A DNA stretch of 64,000 nucleotides from Streptomyces sp. NBC_00390 (GTDB lineage Bacteria > Actinomycetota > Actinomycetes > Streptomycetales > Streptomycetaceae), in the NCBI RefSeq assembly GCF_036057275.1, contig NZ_CP107945.1, positions 3,100,001-3,164,000 of the forward strand. The letters are read 5' to 3'. Position numbers and translations under genes: made by a program. Positions within the stretch are counted from its first letter, which is position 1. Each line of letters opens with the position of its first letter. Under the pieces are notes generated by a model, which did no database searches, had not been told where the DNA came from, and was given only the letters and a program-made list of their open reading frames with translations. This document shows, one piece after another, positions 1 through 11,382 of this stretch.

Positions 1-460
1 GGCCCAGTTCCGTGTTGGGAACGAGCCGGCCGTCGATGAAGACCGCGCTGCCGATGCCCGTGCCGAGCGTCAGCAGGATCACCGTGCCCTTGCGGCCGCG
101 TCCGGCCCCGAAGGTCACCTCCGCCACCCCCGCCGCGTCCGCGTCGTTCAGGATCGTGACGGGCAGACCGCCGATGCGGTCGCCGAGCAGTTTCGCCGCG
201 TCCTTGTCGATCCAGCCCTTGTCGACGTTGGCGGCGGTGCGCGTGACGCCGCCGGTGACGACGCCGGGGAAGGTGATGCCGACGGGGCCCGTCCAGCCGA
301 AATGGCCGATCACCTCGGCGACCCCGTCCGCCACCGCATCCGGCGTCGCCGGATGCGGTGTGAGGACCTTGTGGCGCTCCTGCGCCAGGTCGCCGCGCTC
401 CAGGTCCACGGGAGCGCCCTTGATGCCTGACCCGCCGATGTCCACTCCGAACACGTTCAT
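1..460 (-). CDS. ppgK: Polyphosphate glucokinase, ROK family (C-terminal part outside window)
   Basis: Phosphorylates glucose to glucose-6-phosphate in the cytoplasm, using polyphosphate or ATP as family members do. The visible N-terminal 153 codons begin [15 protein letters not shown], the ROK phosphate-binding loop, and contain LNDADAAG, the region of the catalytic aspartate, then the second phosphate loop [10 protein letters not shown]. The start is the ATG at 460, and the gene runs off the left edge. PpgK is preferred over GlkA because of the short N-terminus and the DIGGSGIKG loop typical of actinobacterial polyphosphate glucokinases. Sugar-acceptor and polyphosphate-specific residues further downstream cannot be seen. 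Its neighbour on the same strand is ispH. Confidence 0.88.
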   Translation of the reverse strand, partial: MNVFGVDIGGSGIKGAPVDLERGDLAQERHKVLTPHPATPDAVADGVAEVIGHFGWTGPVGITFPGVVTGGVTRTAANVDKGWIDKDAAKLLGDRIGGLPVTILNDADAAGVAEVTFGAGRGRKGTVILLTLGTGIGSAVFIDGRLVPNTELG

Positions 461-526
461 GGACACAACGTTACGGCCCGGCGCTGACAGTCACCGCCCG
501 CGCGTACACATTCTCGGGGGTTCGGA

Positions 527-1510
<984 letters not shown>

Positions 1511-1594
1511 GCGACCCATCGTAAGGCCGCGCAGAACAGGCACGTGATCGGCCACCGGCACCAGACTTGCCGTACCCGAGCGGGTGATGGGCCC

Positions 1595-2421
1595 ATGGAG
1601 GGACGCGATGACGGCACGGGACGCGCCCCAGCCGGGGGGACGGCGGTGCGAGCGGTCCGGCAGGCCCGGGCGGGGCGCATCGCGGTGTCCGTCGCGGTCC
1701 TGTCGTATCTCGGCTTCGACGCGATCGCCTCGTTCGCGGAGGAGGTGACGGGCGGCTCCCGGAAGGTGGCGCGGGCGGTGCTGTTCTGTCTGGCGCTCGC
1801 CGGGGTGCTGTTCGTCGCGCAGACATATCTGGCAGCCCTGCTGGAGCCGGTGTCGTCGGCGCGGCCGGCCGCCGAGCGGCGCTGCAGGGGGCGGCCTTCT
1901 ACGACGCCGTGGACGCCTCGGTCGGCACCTGGCTGCACGACCTGGTGGCGGTGAGCAAGGCGATCGGCGCGGCGTTCGCGGCGCTGGCCGCGCAGGCGGC
2001 GGCGGGCAGGCTGCTGTTCGCGATGGCCCGCGACCGGAGGCTGCCGCATGCCCTTGCCCGCACGGATTCGGGCGTGCCGCGCCTCGCGCTGCTGGTTGCG
2101 GCGGCGGTGACGACGCTCGCGGCGCTCTGGGCTGCCCGGCGCGACGACGGCCTGGACCATCTGGTGTCGGTGGTCGACATCGGGGCGCTCACGGCGTTCA
2201 CGCTGCTGCATGCCAGCGTGATCGGCTGGTTCGTGGCGCGGCGCATGAACGGGGAGCCGGACTGGCTGCGCCATCTGATGGTGCCGCTCGTCGGGGCGCT
2301 GGTGACGATCGCGGTGATCGTGGAGGCGGCAGGCGCGGCGCAGGTGGTGGGGGTGGTGTGGCTGGGGGTGGGTCTGATCGTGCTCTCGGTGCAATGGGGG
2401 CGGCTGAGTACGCCCGTGTAA
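1595..2421 (+). pseudogene. APC-family amino acid permease remnant
   Basis: Two frames together encode the C-terminal half of an APC-superfamily permease. In one frame, up to about 1875, are [17 protein letters not shown], characteristic of APC transmembrane segment 6, and the next helix. In another frame, from about 1879, are [36 protein letters not shown] (the usual APC loop) and three more hydrophobic helices ending at 2421. The reading frame therefore shifts between about 1850 and 1885. The first five or so helices are absent: the region upstream of 1660 has no hydrophobic coding. Intact APC permeases are about 450-500 residues and this remnant covers about 275. A sequencing error could explain the frameshift but not the missing N-terminus. 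Confidence 0.8.
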
Positions 2422-2490
2422 GGGATCCGGGACCGGTGCGGCCGGTTCGGGTCGGCCGGGTTGTCGGAGCCGGCCGATACGCTCGCCCGT

Positions 2491-3699
2491 ATGGCTCTCA
2501 ACACGTCCGCGGACGCCCCGCTGCCCGTCGGCGAGGTGTCGCGGCTCATCGGGGGGTGGATCGACCGGCTCGGCTTCGTCTGGGTCGAGGGGCAGATCAC
2601 CCAGCTGTCGCGGCGCCCGGGCGCAGGGGTCGTCTTCATGACGCTGCGCGATCCGTCGCACGACATCTCGGTGGGCGTCACCTGCTTCCGGCAGGTCTAC
2701 GAAGCGGTCGCGGACGTGGTGTCGGAAGGCGCCCGGGTGGTGCTGCTCGCCAAGCCCGAGTGGTACGCGCCCCGCGGACAGCTGTCGCTGCGGGCGACCG
2801 AGATAAGGCCGGTGGGAATCGGTGAGCTGCTCGCCCGGCTCGAGCAGCTGAAGCGGTCGCTGGGTACCGAGGGGCTCTTCGCGGTCGAACGCAAGAAGCC
2901 GCTGCCGTTCCTGCCGCACCGGGTGGGCCTGGTCTGCGGGCGTGCCTCGGCGGCCGAGCGCGACGTACTGGAGAACGCGCGGCGGCGCTGGCCCCATGTG
3001 CGCTTCGAGGTGCGCAATGTGGCCGTGCAGGGCGTGCATGCCGTCACCCAGGTCGTCCAGGCCGTCAAGGAACTGGACGCGCTGCCGGACGTCGATGTGA
3101 TCATCGTGACCCGCGGCGGCGGCAGCGTGGAGGACCTGCTGCCGTTCTCGGACGAGCAGCTGATCAGAGCGGTGGCCGCCTGCGCCACGCCCGTGGTGTC
3201 CGCGATCGGGCACGAGCCGGACTCTCCGCTGCTGGACCTGGTGGCGGATCTGCGGGCGTCGACACCGACGGACGCGGCGAAGAAGGTCGTCCCGGACGTC
3301 GGCGAGGAGCTGGAGCGGGTGCAGCAGCTGCGGGACCGCGCGCTGCGTCATGTGCGGGGCCTGCTGGAGCGGGAGGAACGGGGGCTGGCCCATGCGCTGG
3401 CCCGGCCGTCGATGGAGCATCCGCACCGGATGGTGGACGAGCGGGAGCACGAGGTGGAGGCACTGGTGGCCCGCAGCCGACGGGTGCTCGGGCATCTGCT
3501 GGACCGTGCGGACTCGGAGCTGGCGCACACCCGGGCCAGGGTGCTGTCGCTGTCGCCCGCGGCGACGCTGGAGCGGGGGTATGCGGTGCTGCAGCGCACG
3601 GACGGGGCGGTGGTGCGTTCGCCGGACGAGGTGGCGGTGGGCGACGAGCTGCGGGCGAGGGTATCCGAGGGCGAGTTCGCGGTACGGGTGTCGGAGTGA
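2491..3699 (+). CDS. xseA: Exodeoxyribonuclease VII large subunit
   Basis: Catalytic subunit of exonuclease VII, which degrades single-stranded DNA to oligonucleotides in repair. The 402 residues carry an N-terminal OB-fold (about 10-110, with [16 protein letters not shown]) and the catalytic domain (about 125-330, with [19 protein letters not shown] and [19 protein letters not shown]). The latter reads GHEPDSPL where many homologues have GHExDxTL. A helical region and a C-terminal LERGYAVL motif follow. The ATG at 2491 was chosen over in-frame codons from 2461. The small subunit gene starts just downstream, so the two are likely cotranscribed. Confidence 0.96.
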   Translation: MALNTSADAPLPVGEVSRLIGGWIDRLGFVWVEGQITQLSRRPGAGVVFMTLRDPSHDISVGVTCFRQVYEAVADVVSEGARVVLLAKPEWYAPRGQLSLRATEIRPVGIGELLARLEQLKRSLGTEGLFAVERKKPLPFLPHRVGLVCGRASAAERDVLENARRRWPHVRFEVRNVAVQGVHAVTQVVQAVKELDALPDVDVIIVTRGGGSVEDLLPFSDEQLIRAVAACATPVVSAIGHEPDSPLLDLVADLRASTPTDAAKKVVPDVGEELERVQQLRDRALRHVRGLLEREERGLAHALARPSMEHPHRMVDEREHEVEALVARSRRVLGHLLDRADSELAHTRARVLSLSPAATLERGYAVLQRTDGAVVRSPDEVAVGDELRARVSEGEFAVRVSE

Positions 3700-3728
3700 G
3701 TACGAACGGGGCGAATAGGGTGGGCGGC

Positions 3729-3971
3729 ATGGCAGCCAGGACGGAAGAGAGCACGCTCGGCTACGAGCAGGCGAGGGACGAGCTGATCGAGGTGGTACGC
3801 CGGCTCGAGGCGGGCGGGACGACGCTCGAGGAGTCGCTGGCGCTGTGGGAGCGAGGTGAGGAGCTGGCGAAGGTCTGCCGCCACTGGCTGGAGGGCGCCC
3901 GTGCCCGTCTGGACGCCGCTCTCTCCACGGGCGCGGACGACGGCGGGGACCCGGATTCCACCGAGGAGTGA
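3729..3971 (+). CDS. xseB: Exodeoxyribonuclease VII small subunit
   Basis: Small helical partner of XseA. The 80 residues have the family pattern [19 protein letters not shown] followed by [21 protein letters not shown], a helical hairpin that binds the large subunit. The ATG at 3729 follows a GGGTGGGCGG stretch. A GTG at 3696 overlapping the xseA stop would add eleven residues. Tight spacing to xseA implies one transcript and coupled dosage, which fits the need for several small subunits per large one. Confidence 0.95.
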   Translation: MAARTEESTLGYEQARDELIEVVRRLEAGGTTLEESLALWERGEELAKVCRHWLEGARARLDAALSTGADDGGDPDSTEE

Positions 3972-4023
3972 GAGCGGGGCGAACACGACGCGAGAGGTGA
4001 TCCGGGTCACGATCGCCATGTAG

Positions 4024-4034
4024 TTGAAATTTAA
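4024..4034. promoter_or_regulatory. AT-rich near-palindrome, candidate MarR/OhrR-type operator
   Basis: TTGAAATTTAA is a nearly perfect inverted repeat (one mismatch) centred on AAATTT, in a very GC-rich background, 64 bases before the reductase start at 4098. Such TTGAAATTTAA-like boxes are typical of redox-sensing MarR-family operators. No MarR gene lies within the window next to it, so any regulator would act from elsewhere. Inference only. Confidence 0.35.
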
Positions 4035-4097
4035 TGTACTGAGGTGCGGTTGGAAGCGCCGTAAAGCTCCTGCATGCACCGGAAGGTACGCCAGCAC

Positions 4098-4688
4098 ATG
4101 TCTCTCGTTCTCGACTCCGCCGCCCAGGACCTCCTCTTCCGCGAGGCCCGCACCGCCAACACGTTCACCGACGAGCCGGTGACCGAGGAGCAGGTCCAGG
4201 CGATCTACGACCTGGTCAAGTTCGGCCCGACCGCCTTCAACCAGACGCCGCTGCGTATCGTCCTGGTCCGCTCCGCCGAGGCCCGCGAGCGCCTCGTCGC
4301 CCACATGGCAGAGGGCAATCAGGCCAAGACCGCCGCCGCGCCGCTGGTCGCGATCCTGGCCGCCGACAACGAGTTCCACGAGGAGCTTCCGCGACTGCTG
4401 CCGCACTTCCCCCAGGCCAAGGACATGTTCTTCAGCGAGCGACCGGCGCGTGAGTCGGCCGCCGGCCTGAACGCCGCGCTGCAGGCCGCGTACTTCATCG
4501 TCGGCGTCCGGGCAGCCGGCCTGGCCGCGGGCCCGATGACCGGTTACGACGCCGCGGGGATCCAGAAGGAGTTCCTGGACGGCGACCACACCCCGCTGAT
4601 GGTGGTGAACATCGGCAAGCCGGGCGAGGACGCCGCGTTCCCGCGCTCCCCGCGCCTGTCGTACGACGAGGTCATCACGACCGTCTGA
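4098..4688 (+). CDS. Nitroreductase-fold NAD(P)H oxidoreductase, malonic semialdehyde reductase (RutE)-like
   Basis: FMN-dependent oxidoreductase of the nitroreductase superfamily, 196 residues. Recognisable features are the N-terminal FREARTANTFTDEPVTEEQ, the flavin-binding KFGPTAFNQTPLRIVLVRS and the C-terminal AAGLAAGPMTGYDAAGIQ. These place it in the RutE/HadB-like group, whose characterised members reduce malonic semialdehyde or related substrates. No other pyrimidine-degradation (rut) genes are present, so the substrate is unknown. The ATG at 4098 has GGAAGG about ten bases upstream; an in-frame ATG at 4074 is less well placed. The AT-rich palindrome at 4024 suggests regulation by a redox-responsive repressor. 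A strong hairpin follows at 4705. Confidence 0.85.
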   Translation: MSLVLDSAAQDLLFREARTANTFTDEPVTEEQVQAIYDLVKFGPTAFNQTPLRIVLVRSAEARERLVAHMAEGNQAKTAAAPLVAILAADNEFHEELPRLLPHFPQAKDMFFSERPARESAAGLNAALQAAYFIVGVRAAGLAAGPMTGYDAAGIQKEFLDGDHTPLMVVNIGKPGEDAAFPRSPRLSYDEVITTV

Positions 4689-4704
4689 GCGACCCACGCA
4701 CGGC

Positions 4705-4741
4705 GGAGGCCGCCGCACCCGGACCGGGTGCGGCGGCCTCC
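4705..4741. terminator. Bidirectional hairpin terminator
   Basis: GGAGGCCGCCGCACCCG and its exact complement flank a 3-base loop. It sits between the reductase (plus) and the DUF4245 gene (minus), and can end both transcripts. Confidence 0.85.
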
Positions 4742-4746
4742 GTCGT

Positions 4747-5358
4747 TCACGGCGTGGCGGCCGGCGAAGGGGTCGTCCGCGCGCCCGGCTGCTTCGAGGG
4801 CGACGCGGACGGCTTTCCGTCCGGGCCGGCCGGCTTCCCGGACTCCAGTGCCGCGGCCATCTGCGCGAGGCGCTCCGGTCCCGCGGTACCGGTGACGACC
4901 GTCGTCGCCCCTTCGGCCTTCAGGACCAGGGCGTCGTACTTCGGGCCCTCCCACAGATGCCAGGTCTTTCCGGCCACCTGCCGGGTCTTCCCGGTCTCCT
5001 TCGCCTGCTGGCTGACCTTACGGACGTACTTGCCGGACGCCGACGTCGACTGCTCGACCGCCACGTACTCGCCGTCCGGGTCGAGGAAGCCCAGATGCCA
5101 CGCGTGCCCCTCGGAGCGGTCGTACGAGACGGAGGTCGGCTTCCATCCCCCGGCCAGCCCCTGCGGGGCGGCCACCCCGTACGGAGCCGCGCGCTGCGCG
5201 GTCAGGAGCTCCACGCGGTAGTCGATCGCCTTGATCGGATCCGCCTTCTCGTCGTGCGGAACCAAGGTGTAGATCCCTGCGACGACGACGCCGATCACCG
5301 CCATCGACAGCACCATGTCCCGCACCGTCTGTCTGCCTCGCATACCTGCCACGCCCAC
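4747..5358 (-). CDS. DUF4245 membrane-anchored protein
   Basis: 203-residue protein of the actinobacterial DUF4245 family, whose function is unknown. It begins with a short basic segment and one transmembrane helix (MVLSMAVIGVVVAGIYTLV, about residues 15-33). An extracellular domain follows with WHLGFLDPDGEYVAVEQS and WHLWEGPKYDALVL, then a Pro/Ser-rich tail ending PSPAATP. A GTG at 5358 is used here; an ATG at 5343 is equally plausible. It lies divergent to glpX with 118 bases between them, a neighbourhood conserved in many actinomycetes. The topology predicts an outward-facing lipoprotein-like domain, but there is no lipobox. Confidence 0.8.
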   Translation of the reverse strand: MGVAGMRGRQTVRDMVLSMAVIGVVVAGIYTLVPHDEKADPIKAIDYRVELLTAQRAAPYGVAAPQGLAGGWKPTSVSYDRSEGHAWHLGFLDPDGEYVAVEQSTSASGKYVRKVSQQAKETGKTRQVAGKTWHLWEGPKYDALVLKAEGATTVVTGTAGPERLAQMAAALESGKPAGPDGKPSASPSKQPGARTTPSPAATP

Positions 5359-5476
5359 AATGGTCGCATTAGGGTGGCGCGCTCATACGTGGACCCCTCT
5401 GCTCAATATGTCGATGTACCGATAGAGTCGCATCACCCTCTCATCCGGCCGTCGTCGTACAGAAAGGTGCGCTCCG

Positions 5477-6508
5477 ATGACCGAGCACAACTTGCCGCCC
5501 CAGCTCGAGGTCTCGCCCGAGGCCCCCGACCGCAATCTCGCCCTGGAGCTCGTCCGGGTCACCGAGGCCGCCGCCATGGCCGCCGGCCGCTGGGTCGGGC
5601 GCGGCGACAAGATCGGCGCCGACGGAGCGGCTGTCAGAGCCATGCGGACCCTCGTCTCGACCGTGTCGATGAACGGCGTCGTCGTCATCGGCGAGGGCGA
5701 GAAGGACGAAGCCCCGATGCTGTTCAACGGCGAGCGGGTCGGCGACGGCACCGGCGCCGAGGTCGACATCGCCGTGGACCCGATCGACGGCACCACGCTC
5801 AACGCGAAGGGCATGCCGAACGCCATCGCCGTACTGGCCGCGGCCGACCGCGGCACCATGTTCGACCCGTCAGCGGTCTTCTACATGGAGAAGCTGGTCA
5901 CCGGCCCCGAGGCCGCCGACTTCGTCGACATCAACGCCCCGGTCTCGGTGAACATCCGCCGTGTCGCCAAGGCGAAGAACGCCAACCCCGAGGACATCAC
6001 GGTCGTCATCCTGGACCGCCCCCGTCATGAGGGAATGGTCAAGGAGATCCGCGAGACGGGCGCCCGGATCAAGTTCATCTCGGACGGAGACGTCGCCGGT
6101 TCGATCATGGCCGTCCGCGAGGGCACCGGCGTCGACATGCTGATGGGCATCGGCGGCACACCGGAGGGCATCATCTCCGCCTGCGCGATCAAGTGTCTCG
6201 GCGGCACGATCCAGGGCAAGCTCTGGCCGAAGGACGACGCCGAGCGGCAGCGCGCGCTCGACGCCGGGCACGATCTGGACCGGGTGCTCCACACGAACGA
6301 CCTGGTCAGCGGGGACAACGTGTTCTTCGTCGCCACCGGCATCACCGACGGCGAGCTCCTGCGCGGCGTGCACTACCGCGCGGAGACCGCCACCACGTCC
6401 TCCCTGGTGATGCGCTCCAAGTCCGGCACGATCCGCAAGATCGACTCGACGCACAGGCTGTCGAAGCTGCGGGCGTACAGCGCGATCGACTTCGACCGAG
6501 CGAAGTAG
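5477..6508 (+). CDS. glpX: Fructose-1,6-bisphosphatase, class II (GlpX)
   Basis: Dephosphorylates fructose-1,6-bisphosphate in gluconeogenesis. 343 residues, the normal GlpX length. Metal and substrate motifs are visible: [15 protein letters not shown], the phosphatase signature [22 protein letters not shown] and [12 protein letters not shown]. The start ATG at 5477 has AGAAAGGTG upstream. It is the usual essential gluconeogenic FBPase of actinobacteria, in which class I enzymes are generally absent. A hairpin terminator follows 38 bases after the stop. The region also carries two fumarases and ppgK, giving a concentration of central carbon genes. Confidence 0.97.
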   Translation: MTEHNLPPQLEVSPEAPDRNLALELVRVTEAAAMAAGRWVGRGDKIGADGAAVRAMRTLVSTVSMNGVVVIGEGEKDEAPMLFNGERVGDGTGAEVDIAVDPIDGTTLNAKGMPNAIAVLAAADRGTMFDPSAVFYMEKLVTGPEAADFVDINAPVSVNIRRVAKAKNANPEDITVVILDRPRHEGMVKEIRETGARIKFISDGDVAGSIMAVREGTGVDMLMGIGGTPEGIISACAIKCLGGTIQGKLWPKDDAERQRALDAGHDLDRVLHTNDLVSGDNVFFVATGITDGELLRGVHYRAETATTSSLVMRSKSGTIRKIDSTHRLSKLRAYSAIDFDRAK

Positions 6509-6545
6509 CCCCAGCGCCTGGGCGGACCGAGCCACGCAAGCAAGA

Positions 6546-6572
6546 GGCGCCCCCGTGTGCGGCGGGGGCGCC
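6546..6572 (+). terminator. Rho-independent-like hairpin after glpX
   Basis: GGCGCCCCC pairs with GGGGGCGCC around a 9-base loop, between convergent glpX and the Wbl gene, with no long T-run, as usual in Streptomyces. Confidence 0.75.
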
Positions 6573-6628
6573 TTCCTGTGTCCTGCGGAGTCCTGCGAAA
6601 CCTCGGGCGAAGCCTGTCGCCGGGCCGG

Positions 6629-6982
6629 TCAGGCCGCCGACGCGGGCTTCTTCAGCTCGATCTCGCGCCTGCGGCGCCGCGCCAGCACCACGCGGCGCTC
6701 GGCCGCCGTGAGCCCGCCCCACACTCCGTAGGGCTCGGGCTGGAGCAGCGCGTGTTCGCGGCACTCCACCATCACGGGGCAGCGGGCGCAGACCCGCTTC
6801 GCCGCCTCCTCGCGGGACAGCCGCTCGGCCGTCGGCTCCTTGGACGGGGCGAAGAACAGCCCGGCTTCGTCCCGGCGGCACACCGCCTCCGCGTGCCAGG
6901 GCCCGTCCTGATCCTCCCGAGCCGGACTGCGCTGGGTCGGAACGGCGGCTACCTGCAGGGACTGATGCGGCAGTTGCAGCAC
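6629..6982 (-). CDS. WhiB-like (Wbl) iron-sulfur regulator
   Basis: 117-residue actinobacterial [4Fe-4S] transcription factor. The four cluster cysteines are Cys35 (AEAVCRRDEAGLFF), Cys65, Cys68 and Cys74 (VCARCPVMVECREHA), matching the Wbl C-Xn-CX2CX5C pattern. The G[VI]WGG turn is YGVWGGLT, followed by a basic tail (RRVVLARRRRREIELKK) for DNA contact. Wbl proteins sense oxygen or NO and act with primary sigma factors. The GTG at 6982 has GGAG eight bases upstream. Its place beside glpX suggests the conserved Streptomyces copy called wblI, but that assignment is from memory and not tested here. Confidence 0.92.
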   Translation of the reverse strand: MLQLPHQSLQVAAVPTQRSPAREDQDGPWHAEAVCRRDEAGLFFAPSKEPTAERLSREEAAKRVCARCPVMVECREHALLQPEPYGVWGGLTAAERRVVLARRRRREIELKKPASAA

Positions 6983-7136
6983 GGTCTACTCCTGACGACG
7001 GCTTCGCGAGCGAGAGACGATGCACCTGTCCCTACCCGCTGTACGCGTGCCTATGCACTGAGTGGCACGCAGTTCCGAGGCCCGGAATCGCGCACGGGCG
7101 CCCCGCGGCGCAAAAGCGTTCCGAGGCCCGGCCGCG

Positions 7137-7799
7137 TCAGTGCAGGTGTTTGCGCAGGCGGTCGTGGAGATCGGAGATACGGCGGCCCCGCTTGGGCTTG
7201 GCCTCGACATTGCCGAAAACCGTGTACCCGTTGACGACCACCACGGGCGCCTCCGGATCCGCCGCCTCCAGCGTGTGGACCTCGAAGTTTCCGACGATCC
7301 CGGTGCCGCTGCCGCGCAGGGAGATGTTCTCCGGGACGCGCACCTCGACATTGCCGAAAATGGCCGTCGCGTTGATCACCGTGAGCCGCTGCCCGAACAG
7401 CGCCTCGGTGAGGTCGATCTCGATGTTGCCGAAGAGGGCGAAGGTGTTGGTCCTGCGGCCTACACGCCAGCGGCCCTTGCGGGTGGAGCTGGAGAAGACG
7501 GCGATCAGGTTCTCGGCGGGGCCGGCGGGCAGCTCGGAGTCGTCGGCGCCCGCCACCCGCGCGGCCGCGCGCCTGGTCGCGGCCGGCAGGTCCTGCACCA
7601 GCGGCTCGAGCTCCCCCACGGTCTTGGCCCGGTAGGCGGCGTCGATCCGCTCGGCGTGCTCGTCGGCGTCCAGCCTGCCCTCGGCCATGGCTTCCCGGAG
7701 GATGTCCGCGATCCGGTCACGATCGGCGTCGGACGCGCGGATGGCACCGGTGGTGTCCGCGGGGACGACCGGTTTCTGGGGCTGCTTGTCGAGGTCCAC
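7137..7799 (-). CDS. DUF1707 domain protein with LiaF-like C-terminal domain
   Basis: 220 residues in two parts. The N-terminal DUF1707 helical domain (about 20-75) contains IRASDADRDRIADILREAMAEGRLDADEHAERIDAAY, here cited as positions 20-56. The C-terminal beta-repeat domain (about 110-205) has three near repeats: TNTFALFGNIEIDLTEA, INATAIFGNVEVRVPEN and VNGYTVFGNVEAKPKRG. These resemble the cell-wall-active antibiotic-response LiaF-like fold. There is no transmembrane segment, so it is probably cytosolic or membrane-peripheral. The start is a GTG at 7799. A CGCGAT-AG-ATCGCG inverted repeat lies about 20 bases upstream. Function unknown; a regulatory or envelope-stress role is an inference from the LiaF likeness. 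Confidence 0.78.
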   Translation of the reverse strand: MDLDKQPQKPVVPADTTGAIRASDADRDRIADILREAMAEGRLDADEHAERIDAAYRAKTVGELEPLVQDLPAATRRAAARVAGADDSELPAGPAENLIAVFSSSTRKGRWRVGRRTNTFALFGNIEIDLTEALFGQRLTVINATAIFGNVEVRVPENISLRGSGTGIVGNFEVHTLEAADPEAPVVVVNGYTVFGNVEAKPKRGRRISDLHDRLRKHLH

Positions 7800-7817
7800 G
7801 GAGCCAGGGTAGCGAAA

Positions 7818-7831
7818 CGCGATAGATCGCG
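7818..7831. promoter_or_regulatory. Inverted repeat CGCGAT-AG-ATCGCG, candidate operator
   Basis: Perfect 6-base arms with a 2-base spacer, 19 bases upstream of the DUF1707 GTG and about 165 bases upstream of the class I fumarase. The position overlaps the expected promoter or leader of the DUF1707 gene. The binding protein is unknown. Confidence 0.35.
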
Positions 7832-7998
7832 ACTAGTGGCCCATCCGGACGGGCGCGGCGCGCGGTGGCGCGCCCCCGGGCGGACACAGGTGCCGGCAAG
7901 TGAGCCTTACCTCACAGGATCGGGACCCCCCGTGCGCTCTACATTGGATGGCGCTGCCAATGGAGGCAGCCGCGTCTGTGAAGTGAGGAATGGGCGAA

Positions 7999-9666
<1,668 letters not shown>

Positions 9667-9689
9667 AGCGAGGACAACGCCCGACGGGC

Positions 9690-9725
9690 GTAGCGGGTCC
9701 GGGGCGGCGGCCCCGGACCCGCTAC
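9690..9725. terminator. Bidirectional hairpin terminator
   Basis: A 16-bp perfect stem, GTAGCGGGTCCGGGGC and its complement, with a 4-base loop. It lies between the convergent class I fumarase and the SGNH hydrolase. Confidence 0.88.
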
Positions 9726-9736
9726 GCCCCGCGTGA

Positions 9737-11275
9737 CTACACGAAGCGCTGGTTCGCCGCGCCCGTGCACGCCTGCAGACGCACCGCTTCCTTCGCCGAT
9801 GCCAGCGTCAGGCAGAGGGACTGGTCCGCCGCCGGGCGGATCGTGTCCCCCGTGCGGACGAACTGCTGGTTCGCGCCGCCGTGGCAGTTCCACACGATCA
9901 GGCCCGCGCCCGCCCGGTACGTACCGCCGGACACGTCCAGACAGCGGTCCTGGGTCAGCTCCGTGTGCAGTGACCTGCGGGCGGAGTCGTACCACCAGCC
10001 CTGGTTGCGGCCGCCGTGGCAGTCCCAGCCGAGGACAGCGGTGCCGTTGCGGCTCACCGCGGCATCGACGTCGACGCAGCTGCCCGTGGCCTGGTTCTTC
10101 AGCGGACGGTACGCGTCGTCCCAGGCCAGCGGGAAGAGCTCCGGCTTGCCGCCGGACGCCACGTCGGCACAACTCGCCTCACGCAGCCCCGAGTTGTAGA
10201 TCTGGGTCAGGCACGACGCGAAGGCGGCGTGGCCCCGGATGTTGGGGTGGAAGGACTGGCGGACCGAATTGGAGTCCGGCGGGAAGGGGTTGGTGATGTC
10301 CACATAGAGCCCGCGCGCCCAGGTGTCCTCCATGCAGACCTCGTGGCCGTGGAAGAGGCGGGAGTTGTCGAGGTAGACCGCGCCGGTGTTCCGGGCCACG
10401 GCGCGCATGCCGCGTTCGAAGGCGGGGACGGCGGTGTTGCGGCCCCACACGGTGTCGGAGTCGTAGCCCGTCCCGCCGCAGAACAGCTTGCCGGGGAAGT
10501 GCGGGTTGTCGCGGAAATCGGGGCCTATGGGGCTCGGGTAGCCCATGACGACCAGCTTGTAGTCACCGTCGGCGTAGCCGGCCTCTCGCATCACGGTGCG
10601 CAGGTCGCGGACCGTCTGCTCGACCTTGGGGGCCAGGCCGTCCACGCGCGCCTGCCAGCCGGGCGCGTACTTCGGGGCGCACGGGCCCTGGATGGTCAGA
10701 TAGCGCACCACGCAGTCGGTCATCACCGGGCCGAACTGCAGGTCGTCGTTGGCGCCGGCCACCAACAGCACCATCTTGACACGGGTGTTGCGGGCCTTGA
10801 TGGCGAGGCTGTCGCTCTGCACGAGTTCGTCGGCGTGCTGCTTGTGGCCGCCGATCCTGATGTTTCCTGTGTCCGCGCCGGAGCAGGCGACGTTGTAGGT
10901 GACGTCGGCGGCGATGCCGGTGCGGTGGATGGCGGCGTCGGGCGAGCGGTGACACCAGTTGTCGGGGCCGTTGGTGCCCGGCTCGTAGGTGCCGACGCCC
11001 TCGCCGGAGATCTCGCTGTCGCCGAGCGAGATCAGGCCGGTCTTCCGCTGGGAGAACGGGCGTTCGGCAGGGCTGCCGTAGAGCGCGGTGGCCTCGGCGG
11101 CCCGGAGGGCCTCCAGCTCGGCCGGCAGGGGGACGGATGCGCTGTTCGTGGGGGCGGTGGTGTTCCCGGCCACGGCAGGGGCCGCGGACGCCGCCCCGCC
11201 GAGGACGGTGGCGAGTAACGCGGCGGCCGCGACCGTGGCGCCCAGTCTTCGAAGTCTGTGTCCGGTGCCCTTCAT
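9737..11275 (-). CDS. Secreted SGNH-family hydrolase with C-terminal ricin B-type lectin domain
   Basis: 512-residue exported esterase or lipase. A Sec signal peptide (about 1-35, ending AASAAP) is followed by a linker and an SGNH/GDSL domain (about 75-370). That domain has ISLGDSEISGEGVG (block I, catalytic Ser), VAGANDD (block III) and SFHPNIRGHAAFA (block V, catalytic His). A ricin-type beta-trefoil (about 385-512) carries LGWDCHGGRNQGWWY, VWNCHGGANQQF and LQACTGAANQRF repeats, which bind carbohydrate. The cysteine-rich catalytic part suits a disulfide-bonded extracellular enzyme. The likely substrate is a plant or microbial ester-linked polysaccharide, an inference from the lectin. It reads convergently with the class I fumarase and divergently from fumC. 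Confidence 0.88.
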   Translation of the reverse strand: MKGTGHRLRRLGATVAAAALLATVLGGAASAAPAVAGNTTAPTNSASVPLPAELEALRAAEATALYGSPAERPFSQRKTGLISLGDSEISGEGVGTYEPGTNGPDNWCHRSPDAAIHRTGIAADVTYNVACSGADTGNIRIGGHKQHADELVQSDSLAIKARNTRVKMVLLVAGANDDLQFGPVMTDCVVRYLTIQGPCAPKYAPGWQARVDGLAPKVEQTVRDLRTVMREAGYADGDYKLVVMGYPSPIGPDFRDNPHFPGKLFCGGTGYDSDTVWGRNTAVPAFERGMRAVARNTGAVYLDNSRLFHGHEVCMEDTWARGLYVDITNPFPPDSNSVRQSFHPNIRGHAAFASCLTQIYNSGLREASCADVASGGKPELFPLAWDDAYRPLKNQATGSCVDVDAAVSRNGTAVLGWDCHGGRNQGWWYDSARRSLHTELTQDRCLDVSGGTYRAGAGLIVWNCHGGANQQFVRTGDTIRPAADQSLCLTLASAKEAVRLQACTGAANQRFV

Positions 11276-11382
11276 TGCGCCTCCCCGGAATGTGGTTTCC
11301 CGGGGTATTTACTGGCGGGTAGCGAAGATGGGAATAGACGGAACAAGACAACTGCTCACCTTTTCTGGGAGGTACGACACCG

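Noticed and set aside
10016..11218. 400-residue plus-strand frame
   Set aside because: Antisense of the secreted SGNH hydrolase; low-complexity translation and no start site.
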